A stretch of 25,855 nt of DNA from CAYPUT01 sp046541715 (GTDB lineage: Bacteria > Spirochaetota > Spirochaetia > DSM-27196 > PWMO01): positions 1 through 25,855 of the forward strand of contig JBKHCS010000038.1 in NCBI GenBank assembly GCA_046541715.1, given 5' to 3'. A program made the position numbers and the translations under genes. This document shows positions 6,607 to 14,999 of the stretch, piece after piece. How positions within the stretch are numbered: position 1 is the stretch's first letter; every line of letters begins with the position of its first letter. The notes beneath the pieces were generated by a model. It did no database searches. It saw only the letters and a list, made by a program, of their open reading frames with translations, and was not told the DNA's origin.

Positions 6607-7158
6607 CTACGAGACCTCGATTTCCGGGAGGGCCCGCCGGGCAAGTCGGACGGCTCCGACGGCGGCGGCGGCCTTGAGGGCGTCACCGATAAGAAACGGA
6701 AAGAACCCCACCGTCAGGGCGGCTCCCCAGGAGATGTCCAAGACCGCCTTGAGGCGAGGGACTCCCACCAGATAGACCATAAGCATCCCGACGACCGCTC
6801 CGAGAACGTCCCGGGACGGCCTCGGCGTGCCCCGGCAGATGGTACCGGCGGCCAAGGCGGCGGCCGGAAACCCGACGAGGTAACCACCGGTGGGGCCCGC
6901 GAGGTGCCCGAGCCCCCCACCTCCGCCGGAGAAGACCGGCAGTCCGACGGCGCCCATCAGCAAGTAGATCGCCACCGCGAGACCTCCTCTCACCGGACCA
7001 AGGAGCATGCCCGCGGCGACGACGAAGAGGTTCTGCAACACAACGGGAACCGGACTTCCCGGAATCGGGACAATCAAATAGGCTCCGGCGATAATTAGAG
7101 CAATGGCCAGACCGAGGAGGACCAGGCCCCGGACACGTCGAAGCGTCTCGAGGGCCAT
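6607..7158 (-). CDS. bioY: Biotin ECF transporter S-component BioY
   Basis: 183 residues. It is a very hydrophobic membrane protein with about six helices and the family signature GPTGGYL, preceded by a glycine run after LPVFSG. The start is the ATG at 7158, which shares one base with the upstream stop (TGATG) and gives the expected N-terminus; longer reading frames run into the upstream gene in another frame. It binds the vitamin, and BioM/BioN drive transport. Context (bioM and bioN next door) supports biotin as the substrate. Confidence 0.9.
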   Translation of the reverse strand: MALETLRRVRGLVLLGLAIALIIAGAYLIVPIPGSPVPVVLQNLFVVAAGMLLGPVRGGLAVAIYLLMGAVGLPVFSGGGGGLGHLAGPTGGYLVGFPAAALAAGTICRGTPRPSRDVLGAVVGMLMVYLVGVPRLKAVLDISWGAALTVGFFPFLIGDALKAAAAVGAVRLARRALPEIEVS

Positions 7159-8141
7159 CAGGTAAGCCCGGTCAGCGCCTTGATGTATTGCAGCCGCTCG
7201 TAGGCTTCCGGGTTGGCGCTTTCCGACTGGGCAAGCTTGCCCCGGAAGGAGTCGACCGTCTCGAAGCCGTGATCCCCCATCCAGGTTTCGATATCGCGGT
7301 TGACCTTTCCAATAACATCGATACCGTGCTTGTAGAGGGCGGAGCACATCTGAACCGAGTCCGCTCCGGCGAGAATTAGCTTGAGCGCGTCGGTTGCCGA
7401 GTGAACCCCCGTAGAGGCCGAGAGCTGGCATCCGACCCGGTCACGAAGGACCGAAATCCACCGGATGGTCTGATAGATCTCGGTGGGCCGGCTGAACTGG
7501 TACCCGGGTCGTAGCTCCATCGCGCTTACGTCGATATCGAGCTGATAAAACCGGTTAAAGAGCACCAGCGCTTCGGCACCCGCCTTTCGGAGATTAGTCG
7601 CCAAGGCCGGAAGCGCCGTAAAGTAGGGTCCGATCTTCGCCGCGATGGGAATCGAGATGCACTGCCGGACCTTGTCGACCAGGCGGACGACCCGCTTCTC
7701 GACCTGGGTGGCATCCTCCCCGGCGTCCCGGGGCATCAGTGAGATGTTCAGTTCGATGGCGTCGGCTCCGGCTTCCTCGATCTGCTTGGCGTAGTTGCAC
7801 CACCACTTGTTGGAGACGCAGTTGACGCTCGCGATAATCGGAATGTTGGTCTGTTGTTTGCTCGACTCAATGAGCTCGAGGTACGCCTGAGGCCCGAGAT
7901 GGCGTCCCATTTGTTGAAGATACTCTTCGGCCTCCGGATGAACCGATAGATCGACGTCTTGCTCGCGGTTGTCGACCTCCGATTCTATCTGTTCTTCGAA
8001 GAGCGACTTGAGGACAACGGCGCCGGCGCCGGCCTCTTCGCACCGTTTGACGCCCTTTACCGTTCCGGTAAGGCCGGAGCTCGAAGCGATTATCGGATTA
8101 GCCAGAGAAAGACCGAGATAGCTGGTTTGAAGGGTAGCCAT
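7158..8141 (-). CDS. Dihydroorotate dehydrogenase-like flavoprotein
   Basis: 327 residues with the FMN-binding barrel pattern of the dihydroorotate/dihydropyrimidine dehydrogenase family: ANPIIASSSG at the N-terminus, AIELNIS at 128-134, and late GADSVQMCSALY phosphate-binding residues. Class I PyrD enzymes have an active-site Cys after the LN motif (NLSCPN-like); here the segment reads NISLMP, so the usual catalytic base is absent. It is therefore probably not the pyrimidine-pathway enzyme but one of the DHOD-like proteins of unknown substrate found in anaerobes. It has a good AGAGGT ribosome site. It heads the operon with bioYMN, coupled by TGATG. A plausible promoter is TTGCAG-18-TATTCT on the minus strand inside the divergent gene's start. 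Confidence 0.85.
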   Translation of the reverse strand: MATLQTSYLGLSLANPIIASSSGLTGTVKGVKRCEEAGAGAVVLKSLFEEQIESEVDNREQDVDLSVHPEAEEYLQQMGRHLGPQAYLELIESSKQQTNIPIIASVNCVSNKWWCNYAKQIEEAGADAIELNISLMPRDAGEDATQVEKRVVRLVDKVRQCISIPIAAKIGPYFTALPALATNLRKAGAEALVLFNRFYQLDIDVSAMELRPGYQFSRPTEIYQTIRWISVLRDRVGCQLSASTGVHSATDALKLILAGADSVQMCSALYKHGIDVIGKVNRDIETWMGDHGFETVDSFRGKLAQSESANPEAYERLQYIKALTGLT

Positions 8142-8169
8142 GAATGAACCTCTTTTGACAGAATAAGGT

Positions 8170-9204
8170 ATGAATAGAGAATACTTGTTACCTCACATAT
8201 CCTGCAAGCTTTCCCTCGTGGTCCTGCTGTTGCTTCTGCCGGGAATCGTCTTTAGTCTAGGCCACGTCGAGAATCGGGAGGTGGTCGTCGTCGAGAGTCT
8301 TCGGGGTCCCACGGGCCTCGGCATCGCGAAGCTCGCCGGAGACAACCCGATTCTCCCGGGGGAGTTGGATGTCGAGTATCGTTTTTCCTCGGCGCCGGAC
8401 GTTACCGTCTCCAACGTTCTCTCCGGCGAAGCGGATATTGCGGCGCTCCCGACCAACGTTGCGGCTCGCCTCTACTCGTCGGGAGTGCCCTACCGCGTCT
8501 TGGCCGTCAATACCCTCGGGGTGCTCTACATCGTTTCTACCAACCCCGATATCGAGGACCTCGGCGACCTCGAAGGACGGGAGCTCTTGGTTAGCGGCCG
8601 GGGGGCGAATCCCGACATCATTCTCCAAGCGCTCTTGGAAGGGCGGGAAATCGACCCCGAGGAAGACCTCTCGATCAGCTACGTCAACCACACGGAGGCC
8701 GCCCAGCTGCTCCTGAGCGGGCGGGAAGAGAGCGCCCTCCTTCCGGAACCCTTCGTGACACGGGTCCTGCAGCAGAATCCGGAGGCCCGGGTGGCGGTCG
8801 ATATCCAAGATGAGTGGCAGCGGCAGCTCGGAAGGGGCTCCACCATCGGTCTAGGCTGTCTGGTTATTCACGAGCGGTTGGTCGAAGAGGAGCCCGCCTT
8901 CGTCGCCACCTTCCTCGAGGAATACCTCGCCTCGATCGATTGGGTCCGGGAGAACCCGGAGCAGGCTGGGCCCATCGTGGAAGCCCTCGGCATCGGCTTT
9001 TCCGCCGCAGAGGCCCAGGCGGCAATTCCCCGGTCGAACCTGGTGGGGCTTGTAGGGTCCGCGGCCCACCGGGCCATCGGGCCCTATTTCCGAGCCCTCT
9101 ACGCCTTCGACCCGGCCTCCCTCGGCGGGAGTCTTCCGGGGTCAGACCTCTTCGTAATGCCTGAGGAACTCGGTGGATTGTTTGATCCGGACACTCGGAA
9201 TTAG
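8170..9204 (+). CDS. ABC transporter substrate-binding protein (NMT1/THI5/SsuA-like), orphan
   Basis: 344 residues. A signal peptide with a long hydrophobic core (VVLLLLLPGIVFS) spans about residues 1-30. A periplasmic-binding fold of the type used for nitrate, sulfonate or thiamine precursors follows: GPTGLGIAKL, GEADIAALPTN, ELLVSGRGANPDIILQALL and ALLPEPFVTRVL. No permease or ATPase is next to it, so partners must be elsewhere or it works alone. The ligand is unknown. The start is uncertain: AAGG sits only 1 nt from the ATG, and a TTGACA at 8155-8160 could belong to a promoter whose transcript would begin downstream of it. It is divergent from the DHOD-like/bioYMN operon and upstream of sod. 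Confidence 0.82.
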   Translation: MNREYLLPHISCKLSLVVLLLLLPGIVFSLGHVENREVVVVESLRGPTGLGIAKLAGDNPILPGELDVEYRFSSAPDVTVSNVLSGEADIAALPTNVAARLYSSGVPYRVLAVNTLGVLYIVSTNPDIEDLGDLEGRELLVSGRGANPDIILQALLEGREIDPEEDLSISYVNHTEAAQLLLSGREESALLPEPFVTRVLQQNPEARVAVDIQDEWQRQLGRGSTIGLGCLVIHERLVEEEPAFVATFLEEYLASIDWVRENPEQAGPIVEALGIGFSAAEAQAAIPRSNLVGLVGSAAHRAIGPYFRALYAFDPASLGGSLPGSDLFVMPEELGGLFDPDTRN

Positions 9205-9249
9205 TATTTTCGGGGTGAGACAGTATCCGTCACATACGAAGGAGGAATT

Positions 9250-9855
9250 ATGGCTTTTAACACCCCGGATTTGCCCTACGCATACAACGCGTTGGAGCCG
9301 AATATCGACGAAGCGACGATGAAGGTCCATCACGACAAGCATCACGTCGGTTACACCACGAAGCTCAACGATGCCGTAGAAGGTACCGAATACGCCGAAT
9401 GGCCCATCGAGAAGCTTATCCGAGAGCTGGGTAGCCTTCCCGAGAAAATCCGCGGCGCGGTCAGAAACAACGGTGGTGGTCACTACAATCACGCACTCTT
9501 CTGGCCGACTCTTTCGGCCAACGGCGGAGGCGAACCGGCGGGCGCCCTCGGTGATGCCATCAAGAGCGCCTTCGGCAGCTTCGACGAGTTCAAAAAGCAG
9601 TTTACCGCCGCAGCAACCGGACGCTTCGGAAGCGGTTGGGCATGGCTCGTGGTATCTAACGGCAAGCTCGAAATCACCAGCACCCCGAACCAGGATAATC
9701 CCCTGACCGAAGGAAAGACTCCGATTCTTGGGCTGGACGTTTGGGAGCACGCCTACTATCTTAAGTATCAAAATCGGCGGGCCGAATACATTGAAAATTG
9801 GTTCAACGTCATCAACTGGGATCAAGTAGCCCAGAACTTCGCCGACGCCGGCTAA
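9250..9855 (+). CDS. sodA: Superoxide dismutase, Fe/Mn family
   Basis: 201 residues, normal length. The expected metal ligands are H27 (VHHDKHH), H81 (GGGHYNHALFW), D163 and H167 (GLDVWEHAYY). G76/G77 together with Q148 in the NQDNPL segment resemble manganese-type rather than iron-type enzymes, which is an inference from family patterns. No signal peptide; cytoplasmic. A strong AGGAGG ribosome site lies 4 nt before the ATG. It is 45 nt after the binding-protein gene and is followed by a terminator. It removes superoxide and so protects oxygen-sensitive enzymes such as those encoded here (NrdD/NrdG, SufS products). Confidence 0.96.
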   Translation: MAFNTPDLPYAYNALEPNIDEATMKVHHDKHHVGYTTKLNDAVEGTEYAEWPIEKLIRELGSLPEKIRGAVRNNGGGHYNHALFWPTLSANGGGEPAGALGDAIKSAFGSFDEFKKQFTAAATGRFGSGWAWLVVSNGKLEITSTPNQDNPLTEGKTPILGLDVWEHAYYLKYQNRRAEYIENWFNVINWDQVAQNFADAG

Positions 9856-9883
9856 CAAACGAACGCGACAAGCATTTCCTTAT

Positions 9884-9911
9884 AAGGGACCCGTACCGGG
9901 GTCCCTTTTTT
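9884..9911 (+). terminator. Rho-independent terminator after sodA
   Basis: A perfect 9-bp stem AAGGGACCC/GGGTCCCTT (9884-9892, 9899-9907) with a 6-nt loop ends in six T residues. It separates sodA from the suf-gpm operon. Confidence 0.93.
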
Positions 9912-9937
9912 GTGTGCCCGGCGACGGAACGGCATCG

Positions 9938-9966
9938 TTGACGACCGAGGGCGGAACACGTACCCT
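9938..9966 (+). promoter_or_regulatory. Predicted promoter of sufS operon
   Basis: TTGACG (9938-9943) and TACCCT (9961-9966) are separated by 17 bp. The predicted transcript would begin near 9972, so the sufS ATG at 9985 would have only about a 12-nt leader without a Shine-Dalgarno site. Confidence 0.5.
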
Positions 9967-9984
9967 AGCACCGTGATTAACTCA

Positions 9985-11223
9985 ATGGAAGATACGGGAC
10001 TAGACGTCTCGGCTATTCGTCGGGACTTCCCCATTCTCGCACGAGAGATGAGGGGAAAGCCGTTGGTCTATTTCGACAACGCCGCGACATCGTTGAAGCC
10101 CCGGGCGGTCCTCGATGCCGAGCGGGCGTACTATACCGAGTACGGAGCGAATATCCACCGGGGAGTCTATCAGTTCTCCGAAGAGGCTTCGGAGCTCTAC
10201 GACGGAACCCGGGAAAAGATCGGCAAGATGGTCGGGGCACCGGAGAGCCACGTGGTCATCTTTACCCGGGGCGCCACCGAGTCAATAAACCTGGTGGCAT
10301 TCGGGTGGGCGCGAAGCAGGCTGCAACCGGGAGACGAGATTGTCGTAACAGATGTGGAGCACCATGCGAACTTCGTGCCCTGGCAGATGCTCGCCGAAAG
10401 GACGGGAGCCGTTCTTCGCTATCTCGAGCTGGACCCCGAGACCGACGAAATCGACTTGAAGGAGGCAGACCGGCTTATCGGTCCGAAGACCCGGGTGGTC
10501 GCGGTGACCGGTATGTCCAACGTAACCGGCTACATGCCCCCGGTCTCCGAGCTCTTTCGCCGGGGCCGCTCCGTGGGGGCGATAACCGTTCTCGACGCGG
10601 CGCAACTCGCCTCGCACCATCGCATCGACCTCTCCGACGGTCTGGTCGACTTCGTCTCCTTTTCGAGTCACAAGATGTGCGGACCCACCGGGGTCGGCGT
10701 GCTCGTGGGGTCCAAAGAGCTCTTAGATACGATGGAGCCGCTTATCTACGGCGGTGACATGATCTCCCGGGTCAAGAAGAGCGGGACTACCTTCAAAGAG
10801 GCACCCGACCGCTTCGAAGCCGGGACGCCGAACATCGCCGGGGTCTTCGGCCTCTCGGCCGCCGTCGACTACCTCGAGGCGATCGGCCTCGAAGCAATCG
10901 CCACCCACGAGCGTCGTCTCCTTGCCTACGCCGAAGAACGGGCAACCGCCCTGGACTACGTTATCCGCTACGGTGCGAGGGACCTCTCGAAGCGGGGGGG
11001 AATCTTTTCGTTCAACATTGCGGAGGTCCATTCCCACGACGTCGGGACCATTCTCGATTCCGAGGGAATCGCCGTCCGGACGGGTATGCACTGCGCCCAT
11101 CCCTACATGCAGGTAATGGGAATTCCCGGGACCACCCGCGCTTCCTTCTATCTATACAACACCCTCGAAGAGGTGGATAAGCTCTTTGAGGCGATCGACC
11201 GGGTCCGGAGGGTCTTCGCATGA
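9985..11223 (+). CDS. sufS: Cysteine desulfurase SufS
   Basis: 412 residues from the chosen ATG. It is a PLP-dependent aminotransferase-fold enzyme that takes sulfur from cysteine for Fe-S assembly. PLP lysine is K230 (FSSHKMCGPTG). The persulfide cysteine is C370 in RTGMHCAHP, the short-loop SufS pattern. The N-terminal YFDNAATSLKP is characteristic. An upstream in-frame ATG at 9910 lies within the terminator T-run and is rejected; 9985 gives the usual family length. It overlaps sufU by ATGA. The sulfur-acceptor pairing SufS-SufU is the Gram-positive-like arrangement; sufBCD is not in the window. Confidence 0.94.
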   Translation: MEDTGLDVSAIRRDFPILAREMRGKPLVYFDNAATSLKPRAVLDAERAYYTEYGANIHRGVYQFSEEASELYDGTREKIGKMVGAPESHVVIFTRGATESINLVAFGWARSRLQPGDEIVVTDVEHHANFVPWQMLAERTGAVLRYLELDPETDEIDLKEADRLIGPKTRVVAVTGMSNVTGYMPPVSELFRRGRSVGAITVLDAAQLASHHRIDLSDGLVDFVSFSSHKMCGPTGVGVLVGSKELLDTMEPLIYGGDMISRVKKSGTTFKEAPDRFEAGTPNIAGVFGLSAAVDYLEAIGLEAIATHERRLLAYAEERATALDYVIRYGARDLSKRGGIFSFNIAEVHSHDVGTILDSEGIAVRTGMHCAHPYMQVMGIPGTTRASFYLYNTLEEVDKLFEAIDRVRRVFA

Positions 11224-11669
11224 GTCTCGAGCAGGATCTCTACAAGGAAATCATCCTCGAAAACTACAAGTCGACGAAGAACAAGCGGCGCCTCGAGCAT
11301 GCCACCGCCGAAGCCGAAGGGAACAACCCTTCCTGCGGTGACGACCTGACCCTGTTCATGGATATAGAGGGCGACACGATAGAGGACGTGTCCTACGAGG
11401 GGATCGGGTGTTCCATCTGCTGTGCCTCGGCCAACCTCCTCTGCGAGGCCCTCAAAGGACGACGCCTTGACGAGGCTCGAGATATCATCCGGCGCTTCCG
11501 GGGAATGCTCGTGGACGGCAACGAGCCCGACTTCGAGGGGGCTCTGGAGGATCTGGAGGCGATGAGCGGGGTCAAAGACTACCCCGTCCGCATCAAGTGC
11601 GCCCTCCTTGCCTGGAGCACTGCGGCGCAGATTGTGGGCCTCGGCGGAATTGACAACGAGTCTAGCTGA
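11220..11669 (+). CDS. sufU: SufU-type sulfur acceptor / Fe-S assembly protein
   Basis: 149 residues. It is an IscU/SufU fold with NNPSCGDD, GIGCSICCAS and IKCALLAW. These provide the three conserved cysteines plus Asp that bind zinc and accept persulfide from SufS. An insertion between the second and third Cys motifs (the ALKGRRLDEARDIIRRF region) fits SufU rather than IscU. It starts within the sufS stop (ATGA), so expression is coupled. Confidence 0.93.
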   Translation: MSLEQDLYKEIILENYKSTKNKRRLEHATAEAEGNNPSCGDDLTLFMDIEGDTIEDVSYEGIGCSICCASANLLCEALKGRRLDEARDIIRRFRGMLVDGNEPDFEGALEDLEAMSGVKDYPVRIKCALLAWSTAAQIVGLGGIDNESS

Positions 11670-11684
11670 CGCTACTCTGGGGCC

Positions 11685-12431
11685 ATGTACAAAGTAGTCC
11701 TTCTTCGCCACGGCGAAAGCGTTTGGAACAAAGAGAATCTCTTTACTGGTTGGACCGATGTCGACCTCTCGGAAAGGGGAGTCGAAGAAGCTCGACAGGC
11801 CGGGCGCCTGATGAAGGACGAAGGGTATACCTTTGACCGGGCGTACACCTCAGTGCTCACCCGGGCTATCCGGACCCTGGATCTGGCGCTTCTGGAAATG
11901 GGACTGAGTTGGATACCGGTCTACAAGACCTGGCGGCTCAACGAGCGGCACTACGGGTCGCTTCAGGGTTTCAACAAGGCCCAGATGGCCGCCAAAGAGG
12001 GGGAAGAACGGGTGCACATCTGGCGGCGCAGCTACGATGTTCCGCCGCCGCCTCTGGAAGAAAGCGACGAGCGTTTTCCCGGGAGGGATCGACGGTACGC
12101 GACGATCCCGAAGAACGAGCTGCCGCGGACCGAGTGCCTCAAGGACACGGTCGACCGCTTTCTGCCGTTCTGGCGGGTCGAGGTGGCTCCGGCGATTCTC
12201 GAAGGTAAGCGCCTGATTATTGCTGCCCACGGAAACTCCTTGCGGGCCCTGGTAAAGTACCTGGACAACATCTCCGACGAGGACATCCCCAGCCTGAACA
12301 TCCCAACGGGGATTCCTTTGGTCTACGAGCTCGACGACGCTCTGCAGCCCATTAAGCACTACTACCTCGGAGACCAGGAAGCGGCCCGAAAGGCAGCCGA
12401 AGCGGTGGCCAATCAGGCCAAGGGCGGCTGA
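11685..12431 (+). CDS. gpmA: 2,3-bisphosphoglycerate-dependent phosphoglycerate mutase
   Basis: 248 residues, standard length. Phospho-histidine H9 lies in the LLRHGES motif, E87 in LNERHYG, and the second catalytic H182 in AAHGNSLRAL. It interconverts 2- and 3-phosphoglycerate in glycolysis and gluconeogenesis. It lies 15 nt after sufU on the same strand, so it is probably co-transcribed. In Treponema pallidum a gpm gene ends the tro metal-transport operon; here gpmA and the tro-like genes are separate loci about 5 kb apart. Confidence 0.96.
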   Translation: MYKVVLLRHGESVWNKENLFTGWTDVDLSERGVEEARQAGRLMKDEGYTFDRAYTSVLTRAIRTLDLALLEMGLSWIPVYKTWRLNERHYGSLQGFNKAQMAAKEGEERVHIWRRSYDVPPPPLEESDERFPGRDRRYATIPKNELPRTECLKDTVDRFLPFWRVEVAPAILEGKRLIIAAHGNSLRALVKYLDNISDEDIPSLNIPTGIPLVYELDDALQPIKHYYLGDQEAARKAAEAVANQAKGG

Positions 12432-12438
12432 GGCCCCG

Positions 12439-13317
12439 ATGGCCCCGGCAGATAAGGAATCCTCAAAACCCAGGGCCATTCTGCTCTTCTCCTGTCCCGA
12501 CGCCCGGGGCATTGTCGCCGAGGTAACACACTTCATCTTTACCTACGGCGGCAACATTCTCCACTCGAGCCAGCACAACGACGCAGAAACGGACACCTTC
12601 TTTATGCGGGTCGAGTGGGACATTTCCGACTTTGCGCTTCCCCGGGACAAGATCAAGAGCGCCTTCGAGCCGATCGCCATCAAGTTCTCGATGAACGTGC
12701 TCTTGGAATTCTCCGAGATACGGAATCGGCTGGCGATACTCGTGTCGAAGTACGACCACTGTCTTTTCGATCTCCTTCTTCGAACCAAGGAGGGGGAGCT
12801 CGATACGGATATCGCGATGATTATCAGTAACCATTCGGAGACGGCTCACATCGCCGAGTGGTTCGGGATTCCCTTCCACCACATCCCGGTTACCCGAGAG
12901 ACGAAGCCCGAGGCAGAGGAAAAGCAGATCGCACTGATAAAAGAAGCCGGGGCAAACCTCGTGGTCCTCGCCAGGTACATGCAGATTCTCTCGCCGGCCT
13001 TCGTGGCGGAGTTTCCGCACCGGATTATCAACATCCATCACAGCTTCTTGCCGGCCTTTGTCGGGGCTAAACCGTATCACCAGGCGTTCTCCCGGGGTGT
13101 CAAGATTATCGGAGCTACCAGCCACTACGTCACTGAGAAGCTCGACGAGGGTCCGATCATCGAGCAGGACGTCTCCCGGATTAGCCATAGGGATTCCATA
13201 CCGGACCTTATTCAGAAGGGACGAAACCTGGAGAAGCTGGTTCTTTCCCGGGCGGTTCGGCTTCATCTCGAGCATCGTCTCCTGGTATTCAACAACAAGA
13301 CCGTGGTATTCGACTAG
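12439..13317 (+). CDS. purU: Formyltetrahydrofolate deformylase
   Basis: 292 residues. The N-terminal ACT-like domain (about 12-95: AILLFSCPDARGIVAEVTHFI) is followed by a formyltransferase-type hydrolase domain containing INIHHSFLPAF and GATSHYVTEKLDEGPIIEQD, which hold the conserved Asn-His-Asp set. It hydrolyses 10-formyl-tetrahydrofolate to formate and tetrahydrofolate, balancing one-carbon pools. It follows gpmA by 7 nt. Released formate could in principle feed a formate-using ribonucleotide reductase, but the nrd operon here instead carries a thioredoxin-like partner. Confidence 0.94.
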   Translation: MAPADKESSKPRAILLFSCPDARGIVAEVTHFIFTYGGNILHSSQHNDAETDTFFMRVEWDISDFALPRDKIKSAFEPIAIKFSMNVLLEFSEIRNRLAILVSKYDHCLFDLLLRTKEGELDTDIAMIISNHSETAHIAEWFGIPFHHIPVTRETKPEAEEKQIALIKEAGANLVVLARYMQILSPAFVAEFPHRIINIHHSFLPAFVGAKPYHQAFSRGVKIIGATSHYVTEKLDEGPIIEQDVSRISHRDSIPDLIQKGRNLEKLVLSRAVRLHLEHRLLVFNNKTVVFD

Positions 13318-13326
13318 GAGAGGCAG

Positions 13327-13887
13327 ATGGCTACCGAAGTGGAGATGAAGGCCTGGATCGACGACCCGAAAGCACTCCATCTATACCTTCGGGACAACTG
13401 CCGAGAGGTCCGCAGCTTTTACAAAGCCGATACCTACTTCGTCGCACCGGTCCCGCCGGCGGGAAGCCCCGGGCTTCTTCCCCAGGAGTTTCGGATCCGG
13501 AACGACGACGGCAGGCTCATCTGTACCTTCAAAGAGAAAAGAATCGTCGACGGTATGGAAACCAACCGCGAGGTGGAGTTTACCGTTTCCGACGAAGATG
13601 CGTTTTCGGAGCTCGCGAAGCGGGTAGGCTGCCGTGTCTTTATTCGGAAAGAGAAGCGCGGGACTCAGTATTCCTGCGACGGTTTGAGCGTGGAGCTTTC
13701 GGAGGTCGCCGGCCTCGGGACCTTTCTGGAGGTGGAGAAGGTGGTCGAGGACGATGACCCGGAAGCGATCGCCCGGGCCCAGTCGGGTATCCGTGCTTTC
13801 TTTGCCGACCTCGGCATTACCCGGGAAAAGATCGAGCCGCGTCCTTACAACGACATACTCCTCGAAAGGGGTGTGTCATCGGGGTGA
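13327..13887 (+). CDS. CYTH-domain protein (class IV adenylate cyclase / triphosphatase-like)
   Basis: 186 residues. The defining ExExK motif is at the N-terminus (EVEMK, about 4-8). RIRND, CTFKEKR and TNREVEF strands with alternating charged residues follow, and the C-terminal FLEVEKVVE strand completes the tunnel. CYTH enzymes hydrolyse or cyclise nucleoside or inorganic triphosphates with Mg or Mn. The CyaB-like pattern (EFRIR, then KEKR) leans to the class IV adenylate cyclase group, but the activity cannot be assigned by eye. The ribosome site is GGAGAGG. Its TGA overlaps the GTG start of the next gene. Confidence 0.85.
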   Translation: MATEVEMKAWIDDPKALHLYLRDNCREVRSFYKADTYFVAPVPPAGSPGLLPQEFRIRNDDGRLICTFKEKRIVDGMETNREVEFTVSDEDAFSELAKRVGCRVFIRKEKRGTQYSCDGLSVELSEVAGLGTFLEVEKVVEDDDPEAIARAQSGIRAFFADLGITREKIEPRPYNDILLERGVSSG

Positions 13888-14999
13888 AGGACTCCCACCT
13901 TTACCATGACTTCGAAGACCTTATCCTGAAACTCGCAATCCTTGCCGGTGCCTCGGACTACTCCAGGTTGACCGGCTCGAGGGTGGTCCTCTTTGCCAAC
14001 CGCTTCAGCGGTGCTCTCGCGGACCCCCGGCTCTTAGCGCGTATCCGCGACGCGGCGGCGGAGCACCTTCGAAGGATCCCTGAGGCGTCCGGGCATGCGG
14101 TGCCAGGGGATACTACCCCCGGGGATGCTACCTCCGGGGATGCTCCTCCTGGGGCGGTTGTTTTTTCCCCAAATCGACGGGAGCAGATTCCGTCGGAGCT
14201 TCTTGGTCTCGCGGGCTACCTCAAGGAGGCGCTCCTCGAGGGAAGCCGGGGGATCCTCCTCCTGAGTGTCGGGGGCGACGGGACTCACAAGTCGGTCCTG
14301 TCGATCCTCCTGACACTCTCCGAGACGCTTCGCAGAAGGGTCGTCGTATTTCGTTTTCCTGCCGGCAGCTCGAACGACGGGCCCTCCTCGGCATCTCCGG
14401 AGGAAGCGATCGATCGGCTTCTGATCGCCGACGCCGAAGTTTCCCTGAAGGCTCTCGAAATTGAGACGCGCCTCGGAGGCCGGGAGCTCGGGTTTAACAT
14501 TGCCTCCTTTGGAATCGACGCCTATACAACCATCAAGAACGAGCAGTTTCGGGGGGTCTTCGGAGGGAACTCCTACCGGGCTCTTGCGAACCTCGCGGTG
14601 CTCTTCTACGAGGTGGCCCACGGCCCTGGGATGCTCCGTCTGGAGATAGAAACCGACCAGGGCGAGGTGCTCGTGGTCGAGGAGTCGCTCATTCTTATCG
14701 CCGTGGGAGTCTCCGGAGGCCGTACCTACGGCGGCGGAATCGCGATTCTTCCGGACGATGGGAACCTCTGTTTTGTCGAGCACCTCGGCCTGATCGGCAA
14801 GCTGGCCCTCAAGAGGCGTCTCCTCCGGGGGACCCACCTCGGTCACCCGAAGGTTCACAGTCATAAGATAGCCCGGTTGATTCTGACGGCCGAACGCCCG
14901 ATTCCCATCCAGATCGACGGCGAGGCCCGATGGCTTTCGCCGGAAGAGGGACCCGTGGTGGTCCACCTCGGGCGGGAGCATATCCAGGAGTTGATCTAG
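13884..14999 (+). CDS. Diacylglycerol kinase-like lipid kinase
   Basis: 371 residues starting at GTG, overlapping the CYTH gene as GTGA. The DAG-kinase catalytic fold has LSVGGDGTHKSV (GGDGT nucleotide loop), FPAGSSNDG in place of the usual GTxND, and GGRTYGGGIAILPDDG and IQIDGE near the C-terminus, as in YegS/DgkB-type kinases. It probably phosphorylates a lipid at the inner face of the membrane. A Gly-Asp-rich loop at about residues 75-90 is encoded by 15-bp tandem repeats and interrupts the N-terminal part of the fold. Its TAG stop overlaps the stop of the convergent gene (CTAG). Confidence 0.83.
   Translation: MKDSHLYHDFEDLILKLAILAGASDYSRLTGSRVVLFANRFSGALADPRLLARIRDAAAEHLRRIPEASGHAVPGDTTPGDATSGDAPPGAVVFSPNRREQIPSELLGLAGYLKEALLEGSRGILLLSVGGDGTHKSVLSILLTLSETLRRRVVVFRFPAGSSNDGPSSASPEEAIDRLLIADAEVSLKALEIETRLGGRELGFNIASFGIDAYTTIKNEQFRGVFGGNSYRALANLAVLFYEVAHGPGMLRLEIETDQGEVLVVEESLILIAVGVSGGRTYGGGIAILPDDGNLCFVEHLGLIGKLALKRRLLRGTHLGHPKVHSHKIARLILTAERPIPIQIDGEARWLSPEEGPVVVHLGREHIQELI
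14106..14150 (+). repeat. 15-bp tandem repeat, three units, in the lipid-kinase gene
   Basis: Three units based on GGGGATGCTACCTCC at 14106, 14121 and 14136, with a degenerate unit on each side, encode a Gly-Asp-x-x-Pro repeat. The unit length is a multiple of three, so copy-number change would keep the frame. Confidence 0.8.

Noticed and set aside
7159..7431. A longer BioY start inside the DHOD-like gene
   Set aside because: The extra 91 residues are Arg-rich out-of-frame sequence; the coupled ATG at 7158 gives the family length.
9910..9984. sufS start at 9910
   Set aside because: The codon lies in the T-run of the sodA terminator and upstream of the likely promoter.
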